Made by a program: the position numbers and the translations under genes
Shown here: positions 8,748-17,819 of the stretch, in pieces
Numbering within the stretch: the first letter of the stretch is position 1
Layout: every line of letters starts with the position of its first letter
Notes under the pieces: model-generated
The model's input: only the letters and a program-made list of their open reading frames with translations
Told to the model about the DNA's origin: nothing
Databases searched by the model: none
NCBI GenBank assembly: GCA_016710685.1
Contig: JADJVC010000002.1
Coordinates: forward strand, 744,001-808,000
DNA from: Flavobacteriales bacterium
Lineage (GTDB): Bacteria; Bacteroidota; Bacteroidia; Flavobacteriales_F; PHOS-HE28
Direction of reading: 5' to 3'
DNA length: 64,000 bases

Positions 8748-10772
8748 ATGTTTCAAGAAACCATCGACAAGAAGCAGCTCACCTTCGAGCGTAAAAAGCT
8801 CACCGACGCGGAGCTTTTGGACATTTACGAGCAGTTATTGCGTCCGCGCCTCATCGAGGAGAAAATGCTGAGCATGCTGCGGCAGGGGCGGATCAGCAAG
8901 TGGTTTAGCGGCATTGGCCAGGAGGCCGTGGCCGTCGGTTCGGCCATTGCGATGCTACCGGACGAATACATTTTGCCGATGCACCGCAACCTCGGCACGT
9001 TTACAACGCGCGGAGTGCCGATGGGCCGCCTCTTCAGCCAATTCCAAGGGTATGCGAACGGCTTCACCAAGGGGCGCGATCGCAGTTTCCACTTCGGTTC
9101 GCAGGAGTACAAAATGGTGGGCATGATCAGCCATTTAGGCCCACAGCTCGGCGTGGCCGACGGCATCGCCTTGGCGCACAAACTGCGGAAGGAAAGCAAA
9201 TGCACGCTCGTCTTCACCGGCGACGGGGCCACCAGCGAGGGCGACTTCCATGAAAGCGTGAACACCGCCGCCGTGTGGGACCTGCCGGTGATCATCGTGG
9301 TGGAGAACAATGGCTACGGACTCAGCACGCCCAGCAGTGAGCAGTTCCGCTGCCGCTACATCAGCGACAAGGCGCTCGGCTACGGCATGGAAAGCCGCGT
9401 GGTTGCGGGCAACAACATTTTGGAGGTCATGCATACGCTGCGCGAAGTAGCGGAGAGCATCCGGCGCCGCCCGCGGCCCATCTTGGTGGAGTGCATGACC
9501 TTCCGCATGCGTGGGCATGAGGAAGCCAGCGGCACCAAATACGTGCCCAAGGAATTGATGGCGGAATGGGAGAAGAAGGACCCGGTAGCTAATTACGAAA
9601 GCTGGCTGGTGGAGGAGGGTATATTGAGCGAAACGGTGAAGGACGCCACGCACAACGCCATCAAGCAGGAGATCGCACACGAAGTAGAGGCTGCTTTCGC
9701 GGAAAGCCCGGTGAAAGCCGAACTTTCCGTTGAGTTGAATGACGTTTATGCCAAGCCGATCGTTTTGGGCGATCGCGGCAAAGCCGTGGTGGAGCCGGTC
9801 GCGGAAGCCAAAGAGATGCGTTTCGTCGATGCGATATCGGACGGCCTGCGGGAGAGCATGAAACGCCATGACAACCTGGTGTTGATGGGGCAGGATATCG
9901 CCGATTACGGCGGTGCTTTCAAAGTGACGGACGGGTTGATGGCGGAGTTCGGCAAGGATCGTGTGCGCAACACGCCGCTTTGCGAAAGTGCGATCCTCGG
10001 CGCAGGCCTTGGCTTAAGCATCAACGGCATGAAGAGCATGGTGGAGATGCAGTTCGCGGACTTTGTGAGCGAAGGCATGACGCAGATCTGCAACAACCTC
10101 GCGAAGACCCATTGGCGCTGGGGCCAGAATGCGGACGTGGTAGTGCGCATGCCTACCGGCGCGGGCAGTGGCGCGGGGCCGTTCCACAGTCAAAGCAACG
10201 AGGCGTGGTTCTTCAAAACGCCGGGCTTGAAGATCGTGTACCCTTCCTTCCCGTACGATGCGAAAGGCTTGCTGTGCGCAGCTTTCGACGATCCCGACCC
10301 GGTGATGTACTTCGAGCACAAGAACCTCTACCGCAGCCTTTCGGGGCCGGTGCCTGAAGGTTGGTACACATTACCGATCGGTGAAGCGGCGTTGCTGCGC
10401 GAAGGCACGGACCTCAGCATCATTACGTATGGCATGGGGGTGCATTGGGCGCTTGAGGCGTTGGACGCCGAACCCGGCATCAGCGCAGATCTCATCGACT
10501 TGCGCACTTTACTCCCGTGGGACCGGGAGCGTGTGCTGGAAAGCGTACGCAAGACCGGCAAAGCCTTGGTATTGCACGAGGACACGTTGACCGGAGGAAT
10601 TGGTGGCGAGATCTCTGCGACCATCATGGAGGAATGTTTCAACAGCATGGAGGCCCCGGTGGTCCGGATTGCGTCCATCGACACGCCAGTGCCGTTTTCG
10701 CACGCGTTGGAGGCGCAATTTTTGCCGAAGGAACGGTTGAAAGCGGCGTTGGTGAAGTTGGCGAATTTCTGA
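8748..10772 (+). CDS. Fused alpha-keto-acid dehydrogenase E1 (alpha plus beta), intact paralogue
   Basis: Thiamine-diphosphate-dependent E1 component of a pyruvate or branched-chain 2-oxoacid dehydrogenase complex, with alpha and beta subunits in one 674-residue chain. The alpha half (about residues 20-330) has the TPP motif GDGATSEGDFHESVN...VVENN and HRNLGTFTTRG. The beta half (about 360-674) begins MRFVDAISDGLRESM, with LCESAILGAGLGL, EMQFADFVSEGMTQICNN, MPTGAGSGAGPFHSQS and EHKNLYRS. The chosen ATG follows a promoter box; upstream in-frame codons are spacer. It is monocistronic, with no E2/E3 nearby. A second fused E1 lies at 18.5-20.6 kb. Substrate is uncertain between pyruvate and branched-chain acids. 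Confidence 0.93.
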   Translation: MFQETIDKKQLTFERKKLTDAELLDIYEQLLRPRLIEEKMLSMLRQGRISKWFSGIGQEAVAVGSAIAMLPDEYILPMHRNLGTFTTRGVPMGRLFSQFQGYANGFTKGRDRSFHFGSQEYKMVGMISHLGPQLGVADGIALAHKLRKESKCTLVFTGDGATSEGDFHESVNTAAVWDLPVIIVVENNGYGLSTPSSEQFRCRYISDKALGYGMESRVVAGNNILEVMHTLREVAESIRRRPRPILVECMTFRMRGHEEASGTKYVPKELMAEWEKKDPVANYESWLVEEGILSETVKDATHNAIKQEIAHEVEAAFAESPVKAELSVELNDVYAKPIVLGDRGKAVVEPVAEAKEMRFVDAISDGLRESMKRHDNLVLMGQDIADYGGAFKVTDGLMAEFGKDRVRNTPLCESAILGAGLGLSINGMKSMVEMQFADFVSEGMTQICNNLAKTHWRWGQNADVVVRMPTGAGSGAGPFHSQSNEAWFFKTPGLKIVYPSFPYDAKGLLCAAFDDPDPVMYFEHKNLYRSLSGPVPEGWYTLPIGEAALLREGTDLSIITYGMGVHWALEALDAEPGISADLIDLRTLLPWDRERVLESVRKTGKALVLHEDTLTGGIGGEISATIMEECFNSMEAPVVRIASIDTPVPFSHALEAQFLPKERLKAALVKLANF

Positions 10773-10794
10773 GTTGCCGAGAACCGACGAAAAT

Positions 10795-10929
10795 GCTGCG
10801 ACCTCTGCGGGGTCGTGGCGCGCGCAGGGGGCAATCGGGGCTTATTTCTATGACCCCTTCGGGGTCGGCAGAACCAGGGGCTTAGAAAATCGCTACGCAA
10901 ACGCGGTTCGACCCCGCAGGGGTCGCAGC
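10795..10929. repeat. 135-bp intergenic element with 21-bp terminal inverted repeats
   Basis: GCTGCGACCTCTGCGGGGTCG at one end and its complement with one mismatch (10909-10929) at the other. In the middle is a GACCCCttcGGGGTC hairpin (10852-10866). It has no coding capacity and fills most of the gap between two convergent genes. It looks like a MITE- or REP-type unit, or a bidirectional terminator. Confidence 0.65.
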
Positions 10930-10963
10930 CATTGGCCCAGATTATCTAAAGTGGCAGCGAATG

Positions 10964-11716
10964 CTACTTGCTCGCGGACCCTTCAAGCGACTGGTACAGC
11001 GACTTGAATTCGGGGTTGTCCATGAAGTAGTCCTTGCCCAAGGCGATCGTTTCGCGGGCTTTGTCCACTTGGCCTTTTGCTTCTTGGGAGCGCGCAGTCC
11101 GGAGCAAACTTTCGCGTAGCAAATTGCGCTGGTCCAAAGGCAAGTGAGCCACATCTGGAACGGCTTTTAGCGCTTCCTTGAATTGCTTGGTGCTTTCCTG
11201 TGCGTCGCGCACGGCCTTGCCTTTAGTCTGCGCTAAAGCGAGCATCTGCCATGCGCCGGGATTTTCCGGGTTGTAACGGGTGATGCGCTGAAACTGTTGC
11301 TTCGCTTTGCTGAAGGATTTTTCGTCCATGTAGTTCAGTCCCATTTCTTGGGCCACGGTATTCAGCTCGCTCCAAAAATCCTCGTAGTTGGCGAAGAATT
11401 CGAGGTTCTTGTCCTTGCGGCGGTATTTCGAGGCCCACTTCAGCGCTTCGCGGTCGGCGCGCTTGTACTCGTCCATAGCGGTGAACTTCGGAATTTTGCT
11501 GATCTCGAACCAGCACATGCTGGCATAGAGGTAGGGCAGGGCATCACGGTGGGTGGCATCGCGATCTACATAGCGTTCAGACTTTTCAATGCACTTTTCG
11601 TAATTCTCGTCCACGTAAAGCACAAGAAGGTCGTCATAAGGTTTTTCTTGGGAGAAGGTGGGAAAATGAGCAAGCAAGAATGGCAGGCAGAATGCTAAAT
11701 TTTTGAGTTTCATCAT
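10964..11716 (-). CDS. Secreted/periplasmic TPR-like hypothetical protein
   Basis: A 250-residue protein with a clear signal peptide (MMKLKNLAFCLPFLLAHFPTFS, cleavage before QEK). The rest is helical: DLLVLYVDENYEKCIEKSER and later FSKAKQQFQRITRYNPENPG, AWQMLALAQTKGK read as tetratricopeptide-type helix pairs. It probably acts as an envelope scaffold, but no partner is evident. The ORF reaches 11764; the MM at 11716/11713 starts the signal peptide and is the better start. Convergent with the E1 gene. Confidence 0.75.
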   Translation of the reverse strand: MMKLKNLAFCLPFLLAHFPTFSQEKPYDDLLVLYVDENYEKCIEKSERYVDRDATHRDALPYLYASMCWFEISKIPKFTAMDEYKRADREALKWASKYRRKDKNLEFFANYEDFWSELNTVAQEMGLNYMDEKSFSKAKQQFQRITRYNPENPGAWQMLALAQTKGKAVRDAQESTKQFKEALKAVPDVAHLPLDQRNLLRESLLRTARSQEAKGQVDKARETIALGKDYFMDNPEFKSLYQSLEGSASK

Positions 11717-11906
11717 TGCTACGAAGGGCCGCAAGGATGGTGCCGAAACCTGTTGGGATGCCAAGAGTGCGAGGAATCCGGTGGAAGTGTAATTGCTATG
11801 AGCGCAATTGGGTGGAGTTCTTCAAGCCGCAAGGAGTTGGTTGCGAGGACCCCATTGCGTTACTCCAGCGGTCGCTGTACTTTCATCTATGAGGAAAGAC
11901 AACGCT

Positions 11907-12242
11907 CTATCCCCCCGCCTTCTTCGCCTTATACCCCGCTTCCGCCAGCAATTTCAGCACTTTGTCGCGGTGGTCGCCTTGCAGCAAGATCACGCCATCT
12001 TTGGTGTTGCCGCCTACGCCGCATTTGCTTTTCAGCGTACGTCCCAGATCGGAGAGGTCGTCGCCCTTGCCGATAAATCCCACTATGCGTGTCACCTCCT
12101 TGTTGCCTTTCAAGCGGTCCAGATGGACGCGCAAGTCCTGCTGTGGTGGCGGCAATGTAGAAGGCTCACGGTCGCCGAAGCCGGATACGTTTTGGTTGGG
12201 GTTGGTGCTGTAGACCAAGCCACCGGTGGGGCGCTTCTTCAT
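11907..12242 (-). CDS. Translation initiation factor SUI1/eIF1 homologue (YciH type)
   Basis: Small cytosolic protein of 111 residues with the SUI1 domain in its C-terminal two thirds: LRVHLDRLKGNKEVTRIVGF, KGDDLSDLGRTLKSKCGVGG, GVILLQGDHRDKVLKLLAEA. The family binds the ribosome near the P site and is linked to start-codon fidelity; the bacterial role is only partly known. Normal family length. Monocistronic, divergent from kdnA across a palindromic spacer. Confidence 0.92.
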   Translation of the reverse strand: MKKRPTGGLVYSTNPNQNVSGFGDREPSTLPPPQQDLRVHLDRLKGNKEVTRIVGFIGKGDDLSDLGRTLKSKCGVGGNTKDGVILLQGDHRDKVLKLLAEAGYKAKKAGG

Positions 12243-12255
12243 TGTGCAATGCTAC

Positions 12256-12343
12256 GTGATCGGTGAATAGTGATAGGTGATTGGGGCCGCTCGGAGTCGT
12301 CACGTGCTTTTCGCCGATCACCGATCACCAGCGACCAATCACC
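12256..12343. repeat. Intergenic palindrome with 'GGTGATTGG' word
   Basis: GTGATCGGTG (12256-12265) and GGTGATTGG (12276-12284) are mirrored by CACCGATCAC (12319-12328) and CCAATCACC (12335-12343). This is a composite inverted repeat between the divergent SUI1 and kdnA genes. Confidence 0.6.
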
Positions 12344-12421
12344 ACACTCATTTCCGCCACGAAATTAAAAAAGCCTTGGCGTTCTCTTGGCGAACTTTGC
12401 GTCTTGGCGGTGGATGGATCC

Positions 12422-12429
12422 TATTTTTG
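12422..12429 (+). promoter_or_regulatory. -7 promoter box TATTTTTG for kdnA
   Basis: TATTTTTG fits TAnnTTTG and ends 18 bases before the kdnA ATG. A TTTG about 22 bases further upstream is a candidate -33 element. Confidence 0.6.
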
Positions 12430-12447
12430 CGACCTATTTCACACACC

Positions 12448-13653
12448 ATGCCCGGAACCGAACTGTTTGGAAAAGAAGAGAAGAAGGAAGTAATGGACGT
12501 CCTGGAAACGGGAGTGCTTTTCCGATACAACCACGATGCACAGCGCCAAGGCCATTGGAAGGCTAAGGACTTCGAGGCGGAGATCGCGAAGTTCACCGGC
12601 GCGAAGCAGGCACTGGCCGTGAGCAGCGGTAGCACCGCCGTGAGCACTATGCTGGCCGCGTGTGGCGTGGGCTACGGCGACGAAGTGATCGTGCCGCCTT
12701 TCACCTTTATCGCCACGATTGAAAGTGTATTGCTCGCTGGCGCGATACCGGTGTTTGCGGAGATTGACGAGACGCTGTGCATGAGCGCGGAAGGCATCCG
12801 CGCGGTATCCGGGCCGAAAACGAAGGCTGTGCTGCTCGTCCACATGTGCGGCGCGGCTGCGGATCTCGATGGCATACTCACCGTGTGCAAGGAAAAGAAC
12901 GTGATGCTGATCGAGGACACCGCGCAAGCGTTGGGTGCCACATACAAAGGCAAACACCTCGGCCTCTATGGAAAGATGGGCAGCTTCAGCTTCGACTTCT
13001 TCAAGATCAATACATGCGGTGAAGGCGGCATCATCATTTCGAACGATGCGGAATTGATGAGCACCGCGGAACATTTCAGCGACCACGGCCACAGCCACGA
13101 GGGCGACAATCGCGGCATGGAGCCCCACTACATCATGGGCACCAACTACCGCATGGGCGAGATCAATGCGGCGATCGGCTTGGCCCAAGCGCGGAAGCTG
13201 CCGTACATCATCAGCCAGCAGCGCAAGCACAAAGCGATCATACAGGAACGGTTGTCGAAGATCTCTGGCCTGGCTTTCCGCAAGCAATGCGACGATGTCG
13301 GCGACAGCGCAACTTTTTTCCACATGCTATTTCCAAACGAGGCCACGGCGCGCGCGGCGAATAGAGCGATGGGCGATGCCGGCGTGGGCGGTGCGTACTG
13401 GTACGACAACAGGTACCACTACATCAAGCAGTGGAACCAGCTAAAGGACATGAGGATGCCTTTCCGCACGGTTGCGCACGAGCTCGGCCTGCCGCAAGAC
13501 CTCAAGACGTTGAAGTTCCCCAAGAGCGATGCAGTGCTCAGTCGTTTGATCAGCTTCAACATCCGCGTAACGTGGACGGAAGCGGAGCTGAATGCCTACT
13601 TGGACAAGGTGGAGAAGGCGGTGCGGGGGGCGATGGAAAGTGTGGCTGTGTGA
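12448..13653 (+). CDS. kdnA: 8-amino-3,8-dideoxy-D-manno-octulosonate transaminase (KdnA), DegT/DnrJ family
   Basis: PLP-dependent sugar aminotransferase that adds the 8-amino group to 8-oxo-Kdo, giving Kdo8N for the lipid A inner core. The 401-residue protein starts MPGTELFGKEEKKEV as KdnA does. It has the PLP loop SSGSTAVSTMLAACGVG, VIVPPFTFIATIES, the Asp of LIEDTAQALGA, and the Schiff-base Lys in SFDFFKINTCGEGG. DHGHSHEGDNRG is a KdnA-like segment. The ATG at 12448 follows a promoter box; the frame extends upstream only through spacer. Its partner dehydrogenase kdnB is 2.2 kb downstream on the same strand, separated by two unrelated genes. Confidence 0.88.
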   Translation: MPGTELFGKEEKKEVMDVLETGVLFRYNHDAQRQGHWKAKDFEAEIAKFTGAKQALAVSSGSTAVSTMLAACGVGYGDEVIVPPFTFIATIESVLLAGAIPVFAEIDETLCMSAEGIRAVSGPKTKAVLLVHMCGAAADLDGILTVCKEKNVMLIEDTAQALGATYKGKHLGLYGKMGSFSFDFFKINTCGEGGIIISNDAELMSTAEHFSDHGHSHEGDNRGMEPHYIMGTNYRMGEINAAIGLAQARKLPYIISQQRKHKAIIQERLSKISGLAFRKQCDDVGDSATFFHMLFPNEATARAANRAMGDAGVGGAYWYDNRYHYIKQWNQLKDMRMPFRTVAHELGLPQDLKTLKFPKSDAVLSRLISFNIRVTWTEAELNAYLDKVEKAVRGAMESVAV

Positions 13654-13663
13654 GGTTTGTAAC

Positions 13664-14092
13664 TCACGCTAGAAAGAACCACAGCCCGCCAACGGCCATT
13701 AAAAAATACGGCACCAGAGCAGCCGCCCCGCCATAGTCTTTCGCCATGCGCTGGCCGAAGAATAACATGATGAGCGCAGATACGGCGCAGAGCATGCCTG
13801 CCGTGCCCAAGCCGGTGTTGCCTGTAAGGAGCACTTGGCCGAAGCCTAAAGCGCAAAACAGCCCTGCGGAGAATTCGACCAGCGTGATCACTGGTAGAAG
13901 CAGCGGCACGGAACCGTTTAGTGGGCTTTTGCTGAATTGCTTGGTCAAGTATTCCTTCTGGTCCTTCCAGTTGAAAAGCTTGTCCAAACTGGATTGCAGG
14001 AAAAGCACGGCTGCGAAGGCGGCGAAGGCCAGCTGCATAAGGTGGGCTGGTGTGAGGCCAAATTCAGCGAGGCAGGAGGCGGTGCAGTTCAT
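13664..14092 (-). CDS. DoxX-like integral membrane protein
   Basis: A 142-residue protein with four predicted membrane helices: AHLMQLAFAAFAAVLFLQSS, VPLLLPVITLVEFSAGLFCA, TAGMLCAVSALIMLFFG and ALVPYFLMAVGGLWFFLA. The loop LDKLFNWKDQKEYLTKQF between helices 1 and 2 fits DoxX-family proteins, which are poorly understood and often tied to redox stress. The frame opens at 14125; I favour the ATG at 14092 because a TATCCTTG box sits just before it. Convergent with kdnA (gap of 10 bp). Confidence 0.75.
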   Translation of the reverse strand: MNCTASCLAEFGLTPAHLMQLAFAAFAAVLFLQSSLDKLFNWKDQKEYLTKQFSKSPLNGSVPLLLPVITLVEFSAGLFCALGFGQVLLTGNTGLGTAGMLCAVSALIMLFFGQRMAKDYGGAAALVPYFLMAVGGLWFFLA

Positions 14093-14245
14093 GTGTTGGG
14101 AATTAGAGGCCACAAGGATAGGCATGCGCAGTATTGAGCTGAGGGTTCCCGTTTAATTGCAGTCGGGCCCGGGGTGGACGGGAAATGAACAGGTCCACAG
14201 GAACAACTGCTTTACGGACAATTATCCTTTTGCTCGGCGATCGTG

Positions 14246-14253
14246 TACATTTG
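14246..14253 (+). promoter_or_regulatory. -7 promoter box TACATTTG
   Basis: Match to TAnnTTTG, 22 bases before the ATG at 14276 of the secreted hydrolase. Confidence 0.55.
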
Positions 14254-14275
14254 AAGTGTTCAAAACGAACGAAAG

Positions 14276-15805
14276 ATGAGGTTGACTTGGGCCATCATTG
14301 CATTTTGGATGGCATTTGGCCATGCACAGGGCCAAAGCTGGATCTGCCAGTCACCGCTTATGACCGACAAAGTTGTCGTAGGCACATGGAGTGAGACCTT
14401 GTTGCCATTCGCCCAATGTGTAAACAGCGCTTGTGCTGTGCAAGGCGACACGCTTTTGATGCGCGTTTACAAACCCACAAGTTTGTTGAGCGGCGATCCC
14501 TTGCCGGCGAAACTACCTTTTATGCTCATGCTATCAGGTGGTGGATTTTTGCGCGGGGACCACGACCTCAAGCAATGGCCTGAAGCCTTTACCCGGCGTG
14601 GCTTTCTGGTCGCGACGATTGACTACCGAGTAGGCTGGGATGTGAATGGGGACGGGTTGGTCAATGAACAAGATGATTCGGACGATGATGACATAGACCC
14701 ATCGGATTGCGTGGGTGACTTCAACACATTCTTGCGAGCCGTTATTCGATCTGCGAATGATGCGGACAAGGCCGTTCGCTATATCATCGGGAATCCTGAT
14801 CTTTATCCGATAGACACTTCCTTGATGTACACGGGTGGTCCAAGTGCTGGGGGGTCATTAGGATTGATGATGGGATTATCCACAGAGGCAGAGCGGTTGG
14901 CGCTCTGGGACCAGATCGTACCCGGTTCAGTTCCGTTGATTCACAACCCGTGTGATATGAGCGTGGACCCCATTCCTTGTCTTGCTATGTTGAACGGCGC
15001 GGATACGGTGCCATGGTATGATGGGAGCTACCGTTTTCGGGGAGTAGTGAACTGTTGGGGGCAATACTTGATGGACCTGAATTCAGATGCCATTCAAGCC
15101 GCCCATGGCGATGTTTCAGTAATTAATTTTTATGGTGCTTTGGATCGCGTTGATCCACCCTACACTGGTGCGGGCTACGATTGTGCTGGCGGTGCACCTG
15201 GTATGGGCAGCATACGTATCCATGAAATCCAGATCGCCCATGGAAACTGCTCGCAATTATTCGATGATCCAGATGCGGTGCATAAAGCGGTGTTTCTAGA
15301 CGGTACGGAAACCGCCACTCCTTTGGAGGCATCTATTCTAAGGAACGACCGGTCCTTGTTCATTGCTAAACGAGCATGCTGTTTTTTCAAGAGCGCAATC
15401 TGCGGCACTCCCTGCTCGTATCCGCAAGCTTTTGTAATGGATGAAGTAGGCGATTGGGAACAAGCTTGGTACAATGTGGAAGGGCGCGATCGTGGAGAAC
15501 CAAGAGGTTGCCAATCCGACGGTACATTGACTTTTGGTCCCATTCTTCCAGATGGTGCATTTGAAAATGGTGACCTTTTGATCTCGCCGAATCCCAGCTA
15601 TGGTCCAGTGCAGATCGCATGGGAAACTGACAACCCCAAAGCCGTAGTAACCGTTCGAGATGCCCAAGGACGCATGGTGTTCCAGGAAAAAGTCGGGAAC
15701 AACGAATTCGCTTTCGACAGCTCGGTCCTTGAGGATGGCGTGTACATTGTTGAGGCTGCGGATTTCGGTTTGCGCTACACCGGTCGGCTAATGGTGATGC
15801 ACTAA
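14276..15805 (+). CDS. Secreted alpha/beta-hydrolase-like protein with T9SS sorting domain
   Basis: Extracellular protein of 509 residues. The signal peptide is MRLTWAIIAFWMAFGHAQG. The body resembles carboxylesterase/acetylxylan-esterase folds: an oxyanion-type LMLSGGGFLRGDH (about residue 85) and a nucleophile elbow GGPSAGGSLG (about 185). An acidic insert, VNGDGLVNEQDDSDDDDIDP (about 125-145), looks like a calcium-binding loop. The last ~80 residues (LISPNPSYGPVQI ... DGVYIVEA ... GRLMVMH) form a T9SS type A C-terminal sorting domain. The real substrate is unknown. Its AT-richer codon use compared with neighbours may mean recent acquisition. Confidence 0.8.
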   Translation: MRLTWAIIAFWMAFGHAQGQSWICQSPLMTDKVVVGTWSETLLPFAQCVNSACAVQGDTLLMRVYKPTSLLSGDPLPAKLPFMLMLSGGGFLRGDHDLKQWPEAFTRRGFLVATIDYRVGWDVNGDGLVNEQDDSDDDDIDPSDCVGDFNTFLRAVIRSANDADKAVRYIIGNPDLYPIDTSLMYTGGPSAGGSLGLMMGLSTEAERLALWDQIVPGSVPLIHNPCDMSVDPIPCLAMLNGADTVPWYDGSYRFRGVVNCWGQYLMDLNSDAIQAAHGDVSVINFYGALDRVDPPYTGAGYDCAGGAPGMGSIRIHEIQIAHGNCSQLFDDPDAVHKAVFLDGTETATPLEASILRNDRSLFIAKRACCFFKSAICGTPCSYPQAFVMDEVGDWEQAWYNVEGRDRGEPRGCQSDGTLTFGPILPDGAFENGDLLISPNPSYGPVQIAWETDNPKAVVTVRDAQGRMVFQEKVGNNEFAFDSSVLEDGVYIVEAADFGLRYTGRLMVMH

Positions 15806-15896
15806 GGAGGGTGCCCGTAAAGGTTCGTTTCTTTCCTTTGTACACCTCATCCAATAGACTTGAGCCGAGTGCTACGGGCCACCAGCAAATCACTGC

Positions 15897-16979
15897 ATGA
15901 ACCTATTCCGAAATTTCAAGTCCGTTACCAAAACGTGCTATGGCCGTGGTTCCTTCGATAGGTTGGGGGAGATATTGGAGCCGCAGCGTGGGGTGAACGG
16001 ACAGTTCATGGTCTTCGTGGTTGATGACTACTTCGCCGACAAAGAGGACTTCAAAAAGCGCATTCCTGCCCGTTCCGAAGATGAGGTCCACTTCATCAGT
16101 TCTTTGAAAGAGCCAAGCACTGTGCAGATCGATGCGCTGCGCGATGATGTATTGGCCCGTCGCGGCATGCCTGCGGGCATTGTGGGCATCGGCGGAGGCA
16201 CGTTGATGGACATCGCAAAGGCCACCTCGTTGATGTTCACCAACGAAGGCAGTAGCGTTCCGTTTCAGGGGCTGAACTTGATAAAAAAGCCCGGCATCTA
16301 CCATTGTGGTGTGCCCACCATCAGCGGAACGGGCGCGGAGGTAAGCATGACGGCAGTGCTCACCGGACCGGTGAAAAAGCTTGGCTTGAAATGCGATTGG
16401 ACGGTCTTTGACCAGATCGTTTTGGATCCGGACCTAATTGCGACCGTGCCGCAAGACCAGTGGTTTTACACGGGCATGGACACGTTCATACACAGTGTGG
16501 AAGCGATCACCGGCACGAAGAAGAACACCTTCGCGGAAGCGTATAGCGAAAAGGCCTTGGAACTGTGCCGCGAGGTATACATGAAACGCGATCGGAAGGA
16601 CCCCAAGAGCGATGAGCTCCTGATGGTTGCGAGTTACATGGGCGGACTTAGTCTTACGTACAGCGAGGTGGGCGTTTGCCATGCTTTGAGCTACGGATTA
16701 GGCAAAGTGCTGGAGATCCACCATTGCTTGGCCAACTGCATCGCCTTCGATAAGTTGGAAGACGTTTACGGTGATTACGTGCAGGAATTTAAGGGCATGG
16801 TGAAGCACAATGGTGTAACCGTGCCGCAAGGCCTGGCCAAGGATTGGAGCGAAGAAACCATCAGCGCCATGGCGGAAGTTGCTTACAACTTGCCGCACAT
16901 GTGGGACCATGCCTTCGGGCCGGAATGGGAGAAGGTGCTGGACCGCGAGCGGATCAAGGGGTGGTACCGCAGGATGTGA
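15897..16979 (+). CDS. kdnB: 3-deoxy-D-manno-octulosonate 8-oxidase (KdnB), iron-type alcohol dehydrogenase
   Basis: Oxidises C8 of Kdo to the aldehyde that KdnA then aminates, making Kdo8N for lipopolysaccharide. The 360-residue protein has the nucleotide loop VGIGGGTLMDIAKA, the metal ligands Asp and His in YTGMDTFIHSVE and two more His in CHALSYGLGKVLEIHH. It agrees segment by segment with KdnB as I remember it (start FRNFKSVTKTCYGRGSF, PGIYHCGVPTISGTGAEVS, VLTGPVKKLG). Family length is normal. It is monocistronic on the same strand as kdnA. Confidence 0.88.
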   Translation: MNLFRNFKSVTKTCYGRGSFDRLGEILEPQRGVNGQFMVFVVDDYFADKEDFKKRIPARSEDEVHFISSLKEPSTVQIDALRDDVLARRGMPAGIVGIGGGTLMDIAKATSLMFTNEGSSVPFQGLNLIKKPGIYHCGVPTISGTGAEVSMTAVLTGPVKKLGLKCDWTVFDQIVLDPDLIATVPQDQWFYTGMDTFIHSVEAITGTKKNTFAEAYSEKALELCREVYMKRDRKDPKSDELLMVASYMGGLSLTYSEVGVCHALSYGLGKVLEIHHCLANCIAFDKLEDVYGDYVQEFKGMVKHNGVTVPQGLAKDWSEETISAMAEVAYNLPHMWDHAFGPEWEKVLDRERIKGWYRRM

Positions 16980-17011
16980 TCTGAACAACGTTCGTAACCG
17001 AAAAATCGCGC

Positions 17012-17737
17012 TTACTGATTTGCGTGTTCAGCTCTCGGAGTGCCCGGTTTGGCTGGAAACACGTAGGCTACCCCTGCGGTCAAGTGAGCTTCCCACATAT
17101 GCAATGCTCCAACTTCCACAAGAGGGGATGTAAATGACCGGGAAAGCAAGAGGGTTCCGTAAAGTTTGAATTTTTCGGAAAGTTGTTTGTTCCAAAACAA
17201 ACGGCCTTGAAGGCTGAAAGAAACGTCATTAACCGTGCCAGTTGCAGAGCCATCCAAGAGTTCTGGCCCTTTCACCAGTTTATCATCGTTGAACAAGGAC
17301 AATTCCCCTTTTTGTTGGGAGCCAAGCATGAACGATGCTGCGGGACCTACGGAAAACCACCAAGTTCCATCATCGGTAGCTCGCCACCAAGGACCAGCGT
17401 AGAGTTCCACATTGTTCGTTTGTATATCCACGGTTCTAACCGAAGTATTTTTCTGACCCTTCAAGGTTTGCGTTAACCCGAATGCACGATGTAGAAATGC
17501 TACTTCCGTGCACAGCCCGGAATAGAAATAACCACTTTGCGGCCAAGGCAATCGGAATGCAATACCCGAACGCCAACCCCCCAAGCCGGCATCAATATCG
17601 GCATCGGCAACATCCGAAACGGCATTTTGGCTGATCCAAGTGTAGGTTGGCCCCGCATTTACGATCACCTCTGTTTGCGCGTCCAATACCCCGCTGGCTA
17701 AAATCAAACTAAAGAGGAGGGTGTACTTCGAAACCAT
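17012..17737 (-). CDS. Hypothetical outer-membrane beta-barrel protein
   Basis: A 241-residue protein with signal peptide (MVSKYTLLFSLILASGVLDA) followed by alternating hydrophobic/aromatic strands: VIVNAGPTYTWISQ, LYAGPWWRATDDGTWWFSVG, KLYGTLLLSRSFTSPL, MWEAHLTAGVAYVFP. The pattern suits an 8- to 10-stranded PorT-like barrel. No specific family is recognised and no operon partner is close; it is convergent with kdnB. Confidence 0.65.
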   Translation of the reverse strand: MVSKYTLLFSLILASGVLDAQTEVIVNAGPTYTWISQNAVSDVADADIDAGLGGWRSGIAFRLPWPQSGYFYSGLCTEVAFLHRAFGLTQTLKGQKNTSVRTVDIQTNNVELYAGPWWRATDDGTWWFSVGPAASFMLGSQQKGELSLFNDDKLVKGPELLDGSATGTVNDVSFSLQGRLFWNKQLSEKFKLYGTLLLSRSFTSPLVEVGALHMWEAHLTAGVAYVFPAKPGTPRAEHANQ

Positions 17738-17819
17738 GCTATGCCTTGGGTCAAAGCTATTCAGACCGTGCTATCCTTGGCAATAGTACCGAATGAAATT
17801 CTTAAACACTGTCAACTCT

